A stretch of DNA of 64,000 bases from Lutimaribacter saemankumensis (lineage in GTDB: Bacteria > Pseudomonadota > Alphaproteobacteria > Rhodobacterales > Rhodobacteraceae): NCBI RefSeq assembly GCF_900100005.1, contig NZ_FNEB01000001.1, positions 186,001-250,000 of the forward strand, in the 5' to 3' direction. The position numbers and the translations under genes were made by a program. Below, piece after piece: positions 9,673-20,028 of this stretch (positions are counted from its first letter, which is position 1; every line of letters begins with the position of its first letter). The notes beneath the pieces are model-generated. The model was not told where the DNA came from and ran no database searches. It saw nothing but the letters and a program-made list of their open reading frames with translations.

Positions 9673-10026
9673 TTATCGCTCCAGCGAGCCGCCTGCGCGG
9701 GCCCAGTCATGCAGCCCGCCGAGGTTCATCACCTCGGAATAGCCAAGGCGTTCCAGCAGCATCTTGCCCTGTGCGGACCGCGCGCCCGATGCGCAGTAAA
9801 GCGCGACGGGCTTTTCCGGGGCAAGCCCGGGATGGCAGTCGGGGTGGCGCGGGTCGGCCATCATCTGCAGCCGCATCAGCGGGATATTGATCGCGTCCTT
9901 CGCGCGGCCGGTAATCGACAGCTCGTCGGGCTCGCGCACGTCGACAAGGGTGATTTCGCCTGCCGCGATGCGGGGCATGATATCGGAATAGTCGGCAGCC
10001 GGGGCCGCGCGCATGAAACCGAACAT
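9673..10026 (-). CDS. Rhodanese-like domain protein
   Basis: 117-residue single rhodanese domain. VDVREPDEL (residues ~28-36) is the typical entry motif, and the active-site loop is CASGAR with the catalytic Cys at ~78. It probably moves sulfane sulfur or acts in thiol redox chemistry in the cytosol. The chosen ATG at 10026 has an AAAGGA ribosome site; an in-frame extension to 10173 lacks family similarity. It is convergent with lpdA (15-nt gap) and diverges from uvrA. Confidence 0.9.
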   Translation of the reverse strand: MFGFMRAAPAADYSDIMPRIAAGEITLVDVREPDELSITGRAKDAINIPLMRLQMMADPRHPDCHPGLAPEKPVALYCASGARSAQGKMLLERLGYSEVMNLGGLHDWARAGGSLER

Positions 10027-10196
10027 GGGTGTATTCCTTTCGCCTGTAACGCCGAGGCATGTGGGGGGCCTGCGCCCCGGATCAAGCCCCTTGTGGCAGA
10101 TAAATTCAATAAAGTGAATGTTTATATGCCGTTTTCCGCCGAAACCCTTTGATCTTGCCTGTTTTCCGGGCAAACGGATGGCGTGCCGACGGAAAT

Positions 10197-10211
10197 GTTC
10201 TGTTAATGTTC
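10197..10211 (+). promoter_or_regulatory. LexA (SOS) box of uvrA
   Basis: The sequence reads GTTC-tgttaat-GTTC, an exact match to the alphaproteobacterial LexA operator GTTC-N7-GTTC. It lies 67 nt upstream of the uvrA start codon. The same motif precedes lexA in this window, so damage induction of uvrA by LexA is well supported. Confidence 0.85.
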
Positions 10212-10278
10212 TTAAATTTTGGTTGGAGACTCGGCCCCGCTCGCCTATGTGTTAACCGTTGCTTTTCCGGGGGCGGTG

Positions 10279-13137
<2,859 letters not shown>

Positions 13138-13144
13138 CCGTGTC

Positions 13145-13465
13145 TCAATTCAGAATCGCCGCCGCGGCCCCGATCAGGTCCAGCACCATCTTGGTGTCGC
13201 GGTCCACGCGAAGAACCTGATCGCCGATGCGGTAATAGGTTTCGTTGGGGTCCAATCCCCAACGGCCCGCATTGCGGATCACGACGTAATCCCCGGTGAT
13301 ACGGTCGCCCACGCGGTATGCCTTGCCGACCTGTCCCGGCGGTATGCAGGCGGGGCTTTTCTTGGCCAGTCCCGGCGGGCAGGCCTTGGGTCCGGCGGCA
13401 TCGGCGGGCAGGCCCGCCGCGATAGCGACGGCAACGCTGGCGGCGAGATAGGTCAAGCGGGTCAT
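13145..13465 (-). CDS. Small secreted protein with RcnB-like C-terminus
   Basis: 106-residue protein with a clear signal peptide (LTYLAASVAVAIAAGLPADA, cleavage near residue 23), then a Cys/Pro-rich segment (ACPPGLAKKSPACIPPGQ). The C-terminal block, YYRIGDQVLRVDRDTKMVL, resembles the end of RcnB-type periplasmic proteins. Function is unknown; metal homeostasis is only a family hint. It is convergent with uvrA with a 7-nt gap, has an AAGGAGG ribosome site, and should be periplasmic. Confidence 0.75.
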   Translation of the reverse strand: MTRLTYLAASVAVAIAAGLPADAAGPKACPPGLAKKSPACIPPGQVGKAYRVGDRITGDYVVIRNAGRWGLDPNETYYRIGDQVLRVDRDTKMVLDLIGAAAAILN

Positions 13466-13534
13466 CGTGGCCTCCTTTTCCAGTAAATTTAGGGCATCGC
13501 AGGGCCTGGGGCCACGGGGCAGAGTGGGACAGGC

Positions 13535-13561
13535 AAAAGGCCGCCCAATGGGCGGCCTTGC
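13535..13561 (-). terminator. Intrinsic terminator after the DUF2892 gene
   Basis: AAGGCCGCCC and GGGCGGCCTT pair across a 3-nt loop. On the minus strand the stem is followed by TTTT, so it ends transcripts from the DUF2892 gene. Confidence 0.8.
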
Positions 13562-13586
13562 CGGAATGCTTTGGGCGCTTTGCCGC

Positions 13587-13784
13587 TTACTTGGTCTTGC
13601 AGGTGTTGATGCCCAGCAGTTGGTAGGGCGGGCACCAGCCGATCACGCCGGTCGCCAGCGGGATGATGCCCAGCAGGTAGAGCCAGCTATAGGCGCCATC
13701 GCCGTTCACGAAATAGCCCGCGATCAGGGCCAGACCCACGATGATGCGCAGAACGCGCTCCATGTTGCCGATGTTCTTTGTCAT
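13587..13784 (-). CDS. DUF2892 (YgaP-like) inner membrane protein
   Basis: 65-residue protein with two hydrophobic segments (residues ~12-24 and ~33-50) and the family end motif GWCPPYQLLGINTCK. DUF2892 proteins are often fused or linked to rhodaneses and to sulfide or nitrosative-stress regulation; its function here is unknown. It lies downstream of the Crp/Fnr gene with a 71-nt gap holding a perfect palindrome, so it may be that regulator's target. Confidence 0.88.
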   Translation of the reverse strand: MTKNIGNMERVLRIIVGLALIAGYFVNGDGAYSWLYLLGIIPLATGVIGWCPPYQLLGINTCKTK

Positions 13785-13845
13785 GTGACGACTCCTTTCC
13801 CGTCAATCATCACGGAGAAAACTACAGCATTGCGAATGGCTTGTC

Positions 13846-13860
13846 TGTGACGGCGTCACA
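13846..13860. promoter_or_regulatory. Crp/Fnr-type palindrome before the DUF2892 gene
   Basis: TGTGAC-GGC-GTCACA is a perfect 6-bp inverted repeat overlapping the stop codon of the Crp/Fnr gene and lying ~61 bp upstream of the DUF2892 start. It resembles the CRP half-site TGTGA, but with five rather than six central bases. It is a plausible operator for the adjacent regulator. The operator role is inference. Confidence 0.5.
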
Positions 13861-14512
13861 ATTGCCCCGACGCGATGGCCGACAGGGCGGGTTTGTCGCA
13901 GAGCGTGACGGTGCCGCGCCCGGTCTGGACCAGCCCGCGCCGCGCCCAGGCGTCAAGGCGCCGGGTGACCACCTCGCGCGCGGTGCCGACCTGGGTGGCC
14001 AGGTCCGATTGCGTCGCCTGCACGCTTTCGCCATCGCCCGCCAGCACCAGAAGCCGTTCGGCCAACCGGCATTCGACACGGGTAAATGCCACCTTTTCCA
14101 GCAGGGTCATCATCGTCTGCATCCGCTGCGCAAAGGCACCGAAGACCAGCGCCCGGAACGGGGCCGAGCGGTCCATCAGTTCCAGAAACAGCGCGCGCGG
14201 AATGACCACGAGGTCGGTCGGGCATGTTGTCTGCGCTTCGGCCGAGTAATCCACATCCGACAGCAGGCCCATCGTCGTTTGCACGCAGGATTGGCCCGGC
14301 TCGACGGAATAGAGCAGCATCTCGCGCCCGGACGCGCCTGTCAGGCTGACGTCGATCCGGCCCTGCAGGACGAAAGCATAGCCCTGAACCGGGTCTCCGG
14401 GGCGGAACAGCACCGTTTCGGCGGGCAGACGATGCGCGGGCAGGGCGCCCAGCCGGGCCTTTTCGGCGTCATCCAGCGCAGCCAGCGCTGTTGTTTCGGG
14501 CGACCATGTCAT
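13856..14512 (-). CDS. Crp/Fnr family transcriptional regulator
   Basis: 218-residue regulator. The N-terminal cyclic-nucleotide-binding-type barrel (residues ~15-120) contains FRPGDPVQGYAFVLQGRIDV. A C-terminal winged helix includes the recognition segment ATQVGTAREVVTRRLDAW (residues ~165-185). There is no Cys cluster of the FNR Fe-S type, so the signal is unclear. The ATG at 14512 is preferred over an in-frame TTG at 14518. The palindrome over its stop codon suggests control of the downstream DUF2892 gene. Confidence 0.88.
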   Translation of the reverse strand: MTWSPETTALAALDDAEKARLGALPAHRLPAETVLFRPGDPVQGYAFVLQGRIDVSLTGASGREMLLYSVEPGQSCVQTTMGLLSDVDYSAEAQTTCPTDLVVIPRALFLELMDRSAPFRALVFGAFAQRMQTMMTLLEKVAFTRVECRLAERLLVLAGDGESVQATQSDLATQVGTAREVVTRRLDAWARRGLVQTGRGTVTLCDKPALSAIASGQL

Positions 14513-14551
14513 GGTCAAGGGATAGCCCCGCCCGTGGGCGGGGCCAAGCGT

Positions 14552-15424
14552 TTATCCGCGCCCGCGCTTTTCGAACCGCGGCAGCATGGCCGAGAAGTCG
14601 CGCCCGCGTCCGTCCTCGTCCTCGACAAAGCGGCGATACAGGTCCAGCGCGGCCTTGCCCATGGGCGTGTCGGCATCCGCGGCTTCGGCGGCCTGTTGCG
14701 ACAACCCCAGATCCTTGAGCATCAGTTCTGCCGCGAATCCCGGTTTGTAATCGTTGTCCGCCGGCGATTGCGGCCCGACGCCCGGCGCAGGGCAGTAGGC
14801 GTTCATCGTCCAGCTATAGCCCGACGAGGTGCTGACCACGTCGAACATCTTTTGCCGGTCGAGGCCCAGCTTGTCGGCCAGGGCAAATGCCTCGCAGGTG
14901 GCGATCATGGTGACGCCAAGGATCATGTTGTTGCAGATCTTGGCGGCCTGGCCCGCGCCGGCATCGCCGCAATGCACGGCCTTCTGGCCCATGATCTCGA
15001 ACAGCGGCGCGGCCTTGGCAAAGGCATCCGCCGTTCCGCCGCACATGAAGGTCAGTGTGCCGGCCGTGGCGCCGCCGACGCCGCCCGAAACCGGCGCATC
15101 GACGAAACCCAGCCCGGCATCGGCCGCCTGAGCGGCCACCGCGCGGGCGCTTTCAACATCGACGGTCGAGCAATCGACAAGCGTCGCGCCCTTGTCCATC
15201 GCGGGGATCACCTCGTCCGCGACGGCGCGCAGGATCTGGCCGTTGGGCAGCATGGTGATCACCACCTCGGCGCCCTTGGCGGCCTCGGGGCCGCTGCTGG
15301 CCTGGGCCACGCCCTCGACCGTGACCCCGGCGGTGTCGAACCCCGTGACCTCGTGGCCGGCGGCCACCAGGTTGGCGGCCATCGGCGCGCCCATGTTGCC
15401 CAGTCCGATGAATCCGATCTTCAT
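14552..15424 (-). CDS. mmsB: 3-hydroxyisobutyrate dehydrogenase
   Basis: 290-residue NAD+-dependent dehydrogenase oxidising 3-hydroxyisobutyrate to methylmalonate semialdehyde in valine breakdown. The N-terminal Rossmann motif GFIGLGNMGAPMA is intact, as are the substrate loop DAPVSGGVGGATAGTL and the catalytic-Lys block GAGQAAKICNNM. It lies 3 nt after the acyl-CoA hydrolase gene and is the last gene of the acyl-CoA dehydrogenase / hydrolase / dehydrogenase operon. The next enzyme, MmsA, is encoded 4.6 kb away. Confidence 0.95.
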   Translation of the reverse strand: MKIGFIGLGNMGAPMAANLVAAGHEVTGFDTAGVTVEGVAQASSGPEAAKGAEVVITMLPNGQILRAVADEVIPAMDKGATLVDCSTVDVESARAVAAQAADAGLGFVDAPVSGGVGGATAGTLTFMCGGTADAFAKAAPLFEIMGQKAVHCGDAGAGQAAKICNNMILGVTMIATCEAFALADKLGLDRQKMFDVVSTSSGYSWTMNAYCPAPGVGPQSPADNDYKPGFAAELMLKDLGLSQQAAEAADADTPMGKAALDLYRRFVEDEDGRGRDFSAMLPRFEKRGRG

Positions 15425-15427
15425 GGC

Positions 15428-16468
15428 TTACTCCTCCTCCTCGAATGTCAGGGCGTCCGCCCCAAGCGGCGCAAGCATGGCGTCAACGTCGGCGGGTGTC
15501 ACGCCGTCCAGATCGTGCCGCCAGCGCGGGTTGCGGTCTTTGTCGATTATCGCGGCGCGGATGCCTTCCAAGAAATCGGCCTGTTCCATCGCGCGCCAAG
15601 TATAGCGGTATTCCATGTCCAGCGCTGGCCGAATCCCGTCGGTGCCGCGCAGGCGCTGCACCATCGCGACCGTGCAGGCCATCGACAGCGGCGAATTGCG
15701 CGACAGCGATTTCAGCGTGGCCGCGGTGAATGCGCTCTCTTCTCTCCGCAGCGAGGCCAGGACGTCGTTAAGCGAAGCGCCCGCGAAATGGCGGTCGATT
15801 TCGGCCATCTGCGGGACAAGGGCGCCGTCGGGCGCCGATCGGGCGGCACGCGCCACCGCGGCGACATCGCCTGTCCGGCACAGCTCGGCGATCAGGGCGG
15901 GCCAGTCGCCCTCGGGGACATAGGTATCGGCAAAGCCCGCAAGGATCGCATCGGCCGCACCCAGCCGTGCGGCGGAGGTGCCCAGGTATTCACCCAGCCG
16001 CCCCGGCGCCCGCGCCAGGATCATCGAACCGCCCACATCGGGCACCAGCCCGATGCCGCATTCCGGCATGGCGATCCGGCTGCTGTCTCCGACGATCCGG
16101 TGGCTGCCATGACAGCCGACGCCCACGCCGCCGCCCATGGTGAACCCCTGCATCAGGCTGACCACGGGCTTGGGAAACTCGAACAACGCCGCGTTCATGC
16201 GGTATTCGTCGGCCCAGAACTTGCGGCCATAGGCGAAATCGCCCTCGGTCCCCGTGCGATACAGATCGGCAATGTCGCCGCCCGCGCAAAACGCCTTGTC
16301 CCCCGCCGCGTCGATCACGATCAGGCGCACGGCATCGCCCCCGGCCCAGTCGCGCAGGGCGGCGTGAATGCCCATCGCCATGTCATAGGTCAGCGCGTTC
16401 AGCGCCTTGGGCCGGTTCAGTGTGATGCGCCCGGCGCAGCCTTCGATGCGAATGTCGATATCGGCCAT
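15428..16468 (-). CDS. 3-hydroxyisobutyryl-CoA hydrolase (enoyl-CoA hydratase/isomerase family)
   Basis: 346-residue crotonase-fold protein. Length and the motifs FCAGGDI (~residues 60-66), MGGGVGVG and MPECGIGLVPDVGG match 3-hydroxyisobutyryl-CoA hydrolase rather than a plain enoyl-CoA hydratase (~260 aa). It hydrolyses the CoA thioester of the valine intermediate so that MmsB can act. It sits between the acyl-CoA dehydrogenase and mmsB with 1- and 3-nt gaps, a tight operon. Confidence 0.92.
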   Translation of the reverse strand: MADIDIRIEGCAGRITLNRPKALNALTYDMAMGIHAALRDWAGGDAVRLIVIDAAGDKAFCAGGDIADLYRTGTEGDFAYGRKFWADEYRMNAALFEFPKPVVSLMQGFTMGGGVGVGCHGSHRIVGDSSRIAMPECGIGLVPDVGGSMILARAPGRLGEYLGTSAARLGAADAILAGFADTYVPEGDWPALIAELCRTGDVAAVARAARSAPDGALVPQMAEIDRHFAGASLNDVLASLRREESAFTAATLKSLSRNSPLSMACTVAMVQRLRGTDGIRPALDMEYRYTWRAMEQADFLEGIRAAIIDKDRNPRWRHDLDGVTPADVDAMLAPLGADALTFEEEE

Positions 16469-16469
16469 G

Positions 16470-17615
16470 TCAGCCCCGGTCGGCCAGCATCTGACGGCTG
16501 ACGATCAGGCGCATGATCTCGTTCGTGCCTTCCAGGATCTGGTGCACCCGCAGATCGCGCACGATCTTTTCCACGCCGTAATCGGCCAGGTAGCCATAGC
16601 CGCCATGAAGCTGAAGGCACTGGTTGGCCACGTCGAATGCGTTGTCCGTGACCAGCAGCTTCGCCATCGCGCAAAACTTGGTCGCGTCGGGCGCACCATT
16701 GTCCAGCTTCCACGCGGCCTGCCGCAGGAAGGTGCGCGCCGATTCCAGCTTGACCTCCATCTCGGCCAGGCGGAATTGCAGCGCCTGGAACTGGTCGATG
16801 GTTTTGCCGAATGCCTTGCGCTCGCCCATATAGGCCAGCGTCAGGTTCAGCGCCTGCTGCGCGGCCCCGAGCGCGCTGGCCGCGATGTTCAGGCGCCCGC
16901 CATCGAGGCCCGCCATCGCGTAGGCGAAACCGCGGCCTTCCTCGCCGATCAGATTGTCGAGCGGCACCATGCAGTCGTCGAATTGCACCTGCGCGGTGGG
17001 TTGGCTGCGCCAGCCCATCTTGTCTTCTAGCCCGCCATAGCTCAGCCCGTCTGCGCCGGATTCCACGACCACGGTCGAAATGCCCTTGGGTCCGTCATCG
17101 CCCGTGCGCACCATGGTGACATAGGCATCCGAATACGATCCGCCCGAGATGAACGCCTTGGTGCCGTTCAGGCGGTAGCCTTCGTTGGTCTTTTCCGCCC
17201 GCGTGCGCAGCGCTGCCGCGTCCGAACCGGACCCCGGTTCGGTCAGACAGTAGGAAAACACCTTGGACATGGAACACAGGTCAGGCAGCCATTTCTGCTT
17301 GGTCTCTTCACTGCCGAATTTGTCGATCATGCCGCCGCACATGTTGTGGATCGACAGGAACGACCCGACGGACGGGCAGGCCATCGCCAACGCCTCGAAC
17401 ACCAGCGTGGCGTCAAGACGGCTGAGACCCGAACCGCCCCAATCCTCGGACACGTAAATGCCGCCAAGCCCCAGTTCGGCCACCTTGGGCCAAAGATCCT
17501 TGGGGATCGTGCCCTGTTTTTCCCAGTCCTGGGCGTAGGGCGCGATATGTTCCTGCCCAAAGGCAAAGGCCATATCGAAGATCGCGGTCTGTTCCTCGCT
17601 CAGCGCGTAATCCAT
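16470..17615 (-). CDS. Isobutyryl-CoA (short-chain acyl-CoA) dehydrogenase
   Basis: 381-residue FAD enzyme introducing the alpha-beta double bond into isobutyryl-CoA. Family blocks are YCLTEPGSGSDAAALRT (~residues 119-135), KAFISGGSYSDAYV and, near the C-terminus, QLHGGYGYLADYGVEK and ILEGTNEIMR, the last holding the region of the catalytic base. Specificity for isobutyryl-CoA is inferred from the valine operon. Start ATG at 17615 has a GGAGGAG ribosome site; an upstream in-frame start at 17663 lacks support. Confidence 0.92.
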   Translation of the reverse strand: MDYALSEEQTAIFDMAFAFGQEHIAPYAQDWEKQGTIPKDLWPKVAELGLGGIYVSEDWGGSGLSRLDATLVFEALAMACPSVGSFLSIHNMCGGMIDKFGSEETKQKWLPDLCSMSKVFSYCLTEPGSGSDAAALRTRAEKTNEGYRLNGTKAFISGGSYSDAYVTMVRTGDDGPKGISTVVVESGADGLSYGGLEDKMGWRSQPTAQVQFDDCMVPLDNLIGEEGRGFAYAMAGLDGGRLNIAASALGAAQQALNLTLAYMGERKAFGKTIDQFQALQFRLAEMEVKLESARTFLRQAAWKLDNGAPDATKFCAMAKLLVTDNAFDVANQCLQLHGGYGYLADYGVEKIVRDLRVHQILEGTNEIMRLIVSRQMLADRG

Positions 17616-17697
17616 CTGTCTCCTCCCGACATGCGGCGAATTGAACGACTGTTTAATTCCCAATCCTTACAGCAGTTTTGCAAGGGGGGAAAGCGGC

Positions 17698-18831
17698 CTA
17701 GAGATCGGCGTGAAACTCGTCGATCAGATGTGCCACCACCGCGCACATCGCATCCTGGTGGTCGCGTCCGGTTTCGCGGGCGCGGGCATAGACACCGCGC
17801 TGCTGGCTGGCGGAATTGCCCGTCTGCACGATCCCGCGCATGTTTTCCACCTCGGCCAGCGCCTGCAAGGCCTGCGCATCCTCGGCAACCAGCGCGATCA
17901 GTTCCTCGGCAAGCGTTTCATAGGGCACGATTTCGCGGATGCCGAAATCTATCAGCCCCTCGGTCATGCCGTAACGCTGCGCGCGCCAGCGGTTTTCGTT
18001 GACCAGAAACGCGTCGTAAATCCGCCACCGCTGGTTTTTCAGGCTCAGCCGCCAGAGCATCCGCGTCAGCGACTGGATAAGCGCGGCCAGCGTCAGCGTG
18101 GTCTCCAGCCGGGGCGAGACATCGCAAATACGTGCCTCGATCGTTGGAAACCGCGACGAGGGGCGCAGATCCCACCAGATCTTGCTGGCGTCCTCGATCA
18201 CCTGAAGGTCGGTCAGCGCCTGAACCGAGCGTTCGAAACTGCCCCAGCCCTCCAGCCGGGGCGGCAGCCCGGTGCGCGGCAGGTTGTCGAAGACGGTCAG
18301 CCTGTAGGAACTCAGCCCCGTGTCCTCGCCCTGCCAGTAAGGCGACGAACACGACAGCGCCAGCAGGTGCGGCAGGAAATAGACAAGCTGGTTCATCAGG
18401 TCGACGCGCTGGTCCTGCGCTTCGATGCCCACATGCACATGCATGCCGCAGATCAGCATCCGCCGCACCACCCCCGCAAGATCCTGCCGCAGGTTGTTGT
18501 AACGGTCCTTGTCGGTGTGATGCTGGTCGCGCCAGTCGGCAAAGGGATGGCACGACGCGGCGATGGGCGCCAGGTTGTAATCGGCCGCGATGCGCGCCAC
18601 CGTGCTGCGCAGACGGCGCAGATCTTCGCGCGCCTCGCCGACATTGGCGCAGACGCGGGTGCCGATTTCCACCTGGCAATCCAGGAACTCGGGGCTGAAC
18701 TGGCCCTCCAGCGCGGCCGCGCAGCGCTCCATCAATTCGGTCGGGGCAGGGGACAGGGCCAGGCTGTCACGGTCGACGAGCAGGTATTCCTCTTCCACGC
18801 CGATGGTGAAATCGGGTTGTGCGATGGCCAT
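17698..18831 (-). CDS. YbdK-type carboxylate-amine ligase (GCS2 family)
   Basis: 377-residue ATP-grasp-related ligase of the glutamate-cysteine ligase 2 family. [10 protein letters not shown] (residues ~11-20) is the ATP/Mg site start, CGMHVHVGI (~residues 127-135) and [14 protein letters not shown] (~residues 230-243) are other conserved blocks. YbdK has weak glutamate-cysteine ligase activity in vitro; its physiological substrate is unknown. It interrupts the valine-catabolism genes with no obvious functional link. Confidence 0.9.
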   Translation of the reverse strand: MAIAQPDFTIGVEEEYLLVDRDSLALSPAPTELMERCAAALEGQFSPEFLDCQVEIGTRVCANVGEAREDLRRLRSTVARIAADYNLAPIAASCHPFADWRDQHHTDKDRYNNLRQDLAGVVRRMLICGMHVHVGIEAQDQRVDLMNQLVYFLPHLLALSCSSPYWQGEDTGLSSYRLTVFDNLPRTGLPPRLEGWGSFERSVQALTDLQVIEDASKIWWDLRPSSRFPTIEARICDVSPRLETTLTLAALIQSLTRMLWRLSLKNQRWRIYDAFLVNENRWRAQRYGMTEGLIDFGIREIVPYETLAEELIALVAEDAQALQALAEVENMRGIVQTGNSASQQRGVYARARETGRDHQDAMCAVVAHLIDEFHADL

Positions 18832-19018
18832 CGGCTGTCCCTCCGTGCGGCGGCATTGACCGACAGTTCAACAGGGATCGGCCGCAAAAACAATAGCCGC
18901 GCAGCGGGCGGCAGACCGCCAAAACAAAGGCCGCGCGCACGTCAGGGTTGCGGGATCGGACGCCGCGTGCTGATCTGTTCTGCATTGGTTGAATGCATTT
19001 CAAAGGGAGGGCACGAAA

Positions 19019-19879
19019 ATGCCCCAAGAACACAGTGTCGCCGTGGTGGTCATCCATGGCATGGGCAGCCAGGGCGACATGCCTCAGGGCGAGAACGAAG
19101 TCAGCTTTTCCGCCGATCTCTATCGCGGATTGCGCAGCCGCATCGGCGAGGCCCGGTTCGACCGCCTCGTCGGCTGGCGCGAGATCTTCTGGGCCGACAT
19201 CCTGCAATCGCGCCAGCAGGAATACATCGACGATGCCCTTGCGGGCGAGGCGCGCTGGATGAAGACGCGGGAATTCGTGATGCACCGCCTTGCCGACGCC
19301 GCCGCGTACCGGTTCGAGCCGAACGCAAACGCCTTTGTCTATCCCGCGATCCATGCCCGTGTGCGCGCCGCCATCGCGCATCTGGAAACCGTGACGGGCG
19401 GCGAGGCGCCCCTGATCGTCCTGGCCCATTCGCTGGGCGGGCATATAATGTCGAATTACATCTGGGACATTCAGCACGGCCACGCCGACGCCCCGACACC
19501 CTTTCAAAGGCTCGAAACCATGGCGGGCATGGTCACGTTCGGCTGCAATATCCCGATCTTCACCTTTGCCTATCCGCGCGATGCGATCAAAGCGATTGCC
19601 CGTCCTGGTGCGCGGATTCCGCAGGGGCGCGAATTGACGCCCTGGTGGCTGAGCTTCAATGACCGCGACGATCCGCTGGGCATGCCGCTGCGTTTTGCGG
19701 GCGACGGCTACAAGGCGCTGTACGAGGCCGGGGAACTGCGTGAGGCCTGGATCAACACCGGCAATATCTTCACGTCCTGGAACCCCGCGTCACATAACGG
19801 TTACTGGAAAGACGCGGATTTCCAGCGTCCCGTCGCCGAAATGATCGAAAACGCGATGCAGATCGGTCCGGTGGCGTGA
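19019..19879 (+). CDS. Alpha/beta-hydrolase-like protein
   Basis: 286-residue soluble protein. It starts with a hydrolase-type strand and oxyanion loop (VVVIHGMGSQGD, residues ~8-19) and has the nucleophile elbow AHSLGGH at ~residue 140, so an esterase or lipase fold is likely. Substrate unknown; no signal peptide. The ATG at 19019 follows a GGGAGGG ribosome site. Its stop codon overlaps, as GTGA, a second frame encoding a VPxPA-CTERM-like tail (next feature), an unusual arrangement. Confidence 0.75.
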   Translation: MPQEHSVAVVVIHGMGSQGDMPQGENEVSFSADLYRGLRSRIGEARFDRLVGWREIFWADILQSRQQEYIDDALAGEARWMKTREFVMHRLADAAAYRFEPNANAFVYPAIHARVRAAIAHLETVTGGEAPLIVLAHSLGGHIMSNYIWDIQHGHADAPTPFQRLETMAGMVTFGCNIPIFTFAYPRDAIKAIARPGARIPQGRELTPWWLSFNDRDDPLGMPLRFAGDGYKALYEAGELREAWINTGNIFTSWNPASHNGYWKDADFQRPVAEMIENAMQIGPVA

Positions 19880-19959
19880 TCCCGGTTCCGGCAGGCGCGC
19901 CGCTTCTGCTGGGCGGGCTTGGCGCCCTGGCGTTCCTGCGTCGCTGCAAAACGGCCTGA
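19876..19959 (+). pseudogene. Orphan VPxPA-CTERM-like sorting tail (27 codons)
   Basis: In the frame -1 to the hydrolase, a 27-codon stretch beginning GTG at the hydrolase stop reads as a Pro-Val-Pro-Ala motif, a hydrophobic helix (GAPLLLGGLGALAFL) and a basic end (RRCK). This is the layout of a VPLPA/PEP-CTERM exosortase signal, normally the last ~25 residues of a secreted protein. No start of such a protein is open upstream; the frame closes at a TAA near 19790. It may be a remnant of a lost gene, a tail detached from the hydrolase by a frameshift, or a coupled micro-ORF. Confidence 0.45.
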
Positions 19960-19978
19960 CTCAGACCACAACCCAAAA

Positions 19979-20010
19979 TGAAAAGGCGCCGTTTCCGGCG
20001 CCTTTTTTCG
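19979..20010. terminator. Bidirectional terminator between the hydrolase and mmsA
   Basis: AAGGCGCCG and CGGCGCCTT pair across a 4-nt loop, with AAAA before and TTTTTT after, so it can end transcripts from both convergent genes. Confidence 0.88.
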
Positions 20011-20028
20011 TTTCTGCCTGGTGTTGGA

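Noticed and set aside
13778-16501. 907-codon plus-strand frame across crp, mmsB and the hydrolase gene
   Set aside because: It spans several real minus-strand genes and their gaps, with His/Arg/Gln-rich composition, so it is an artefact.
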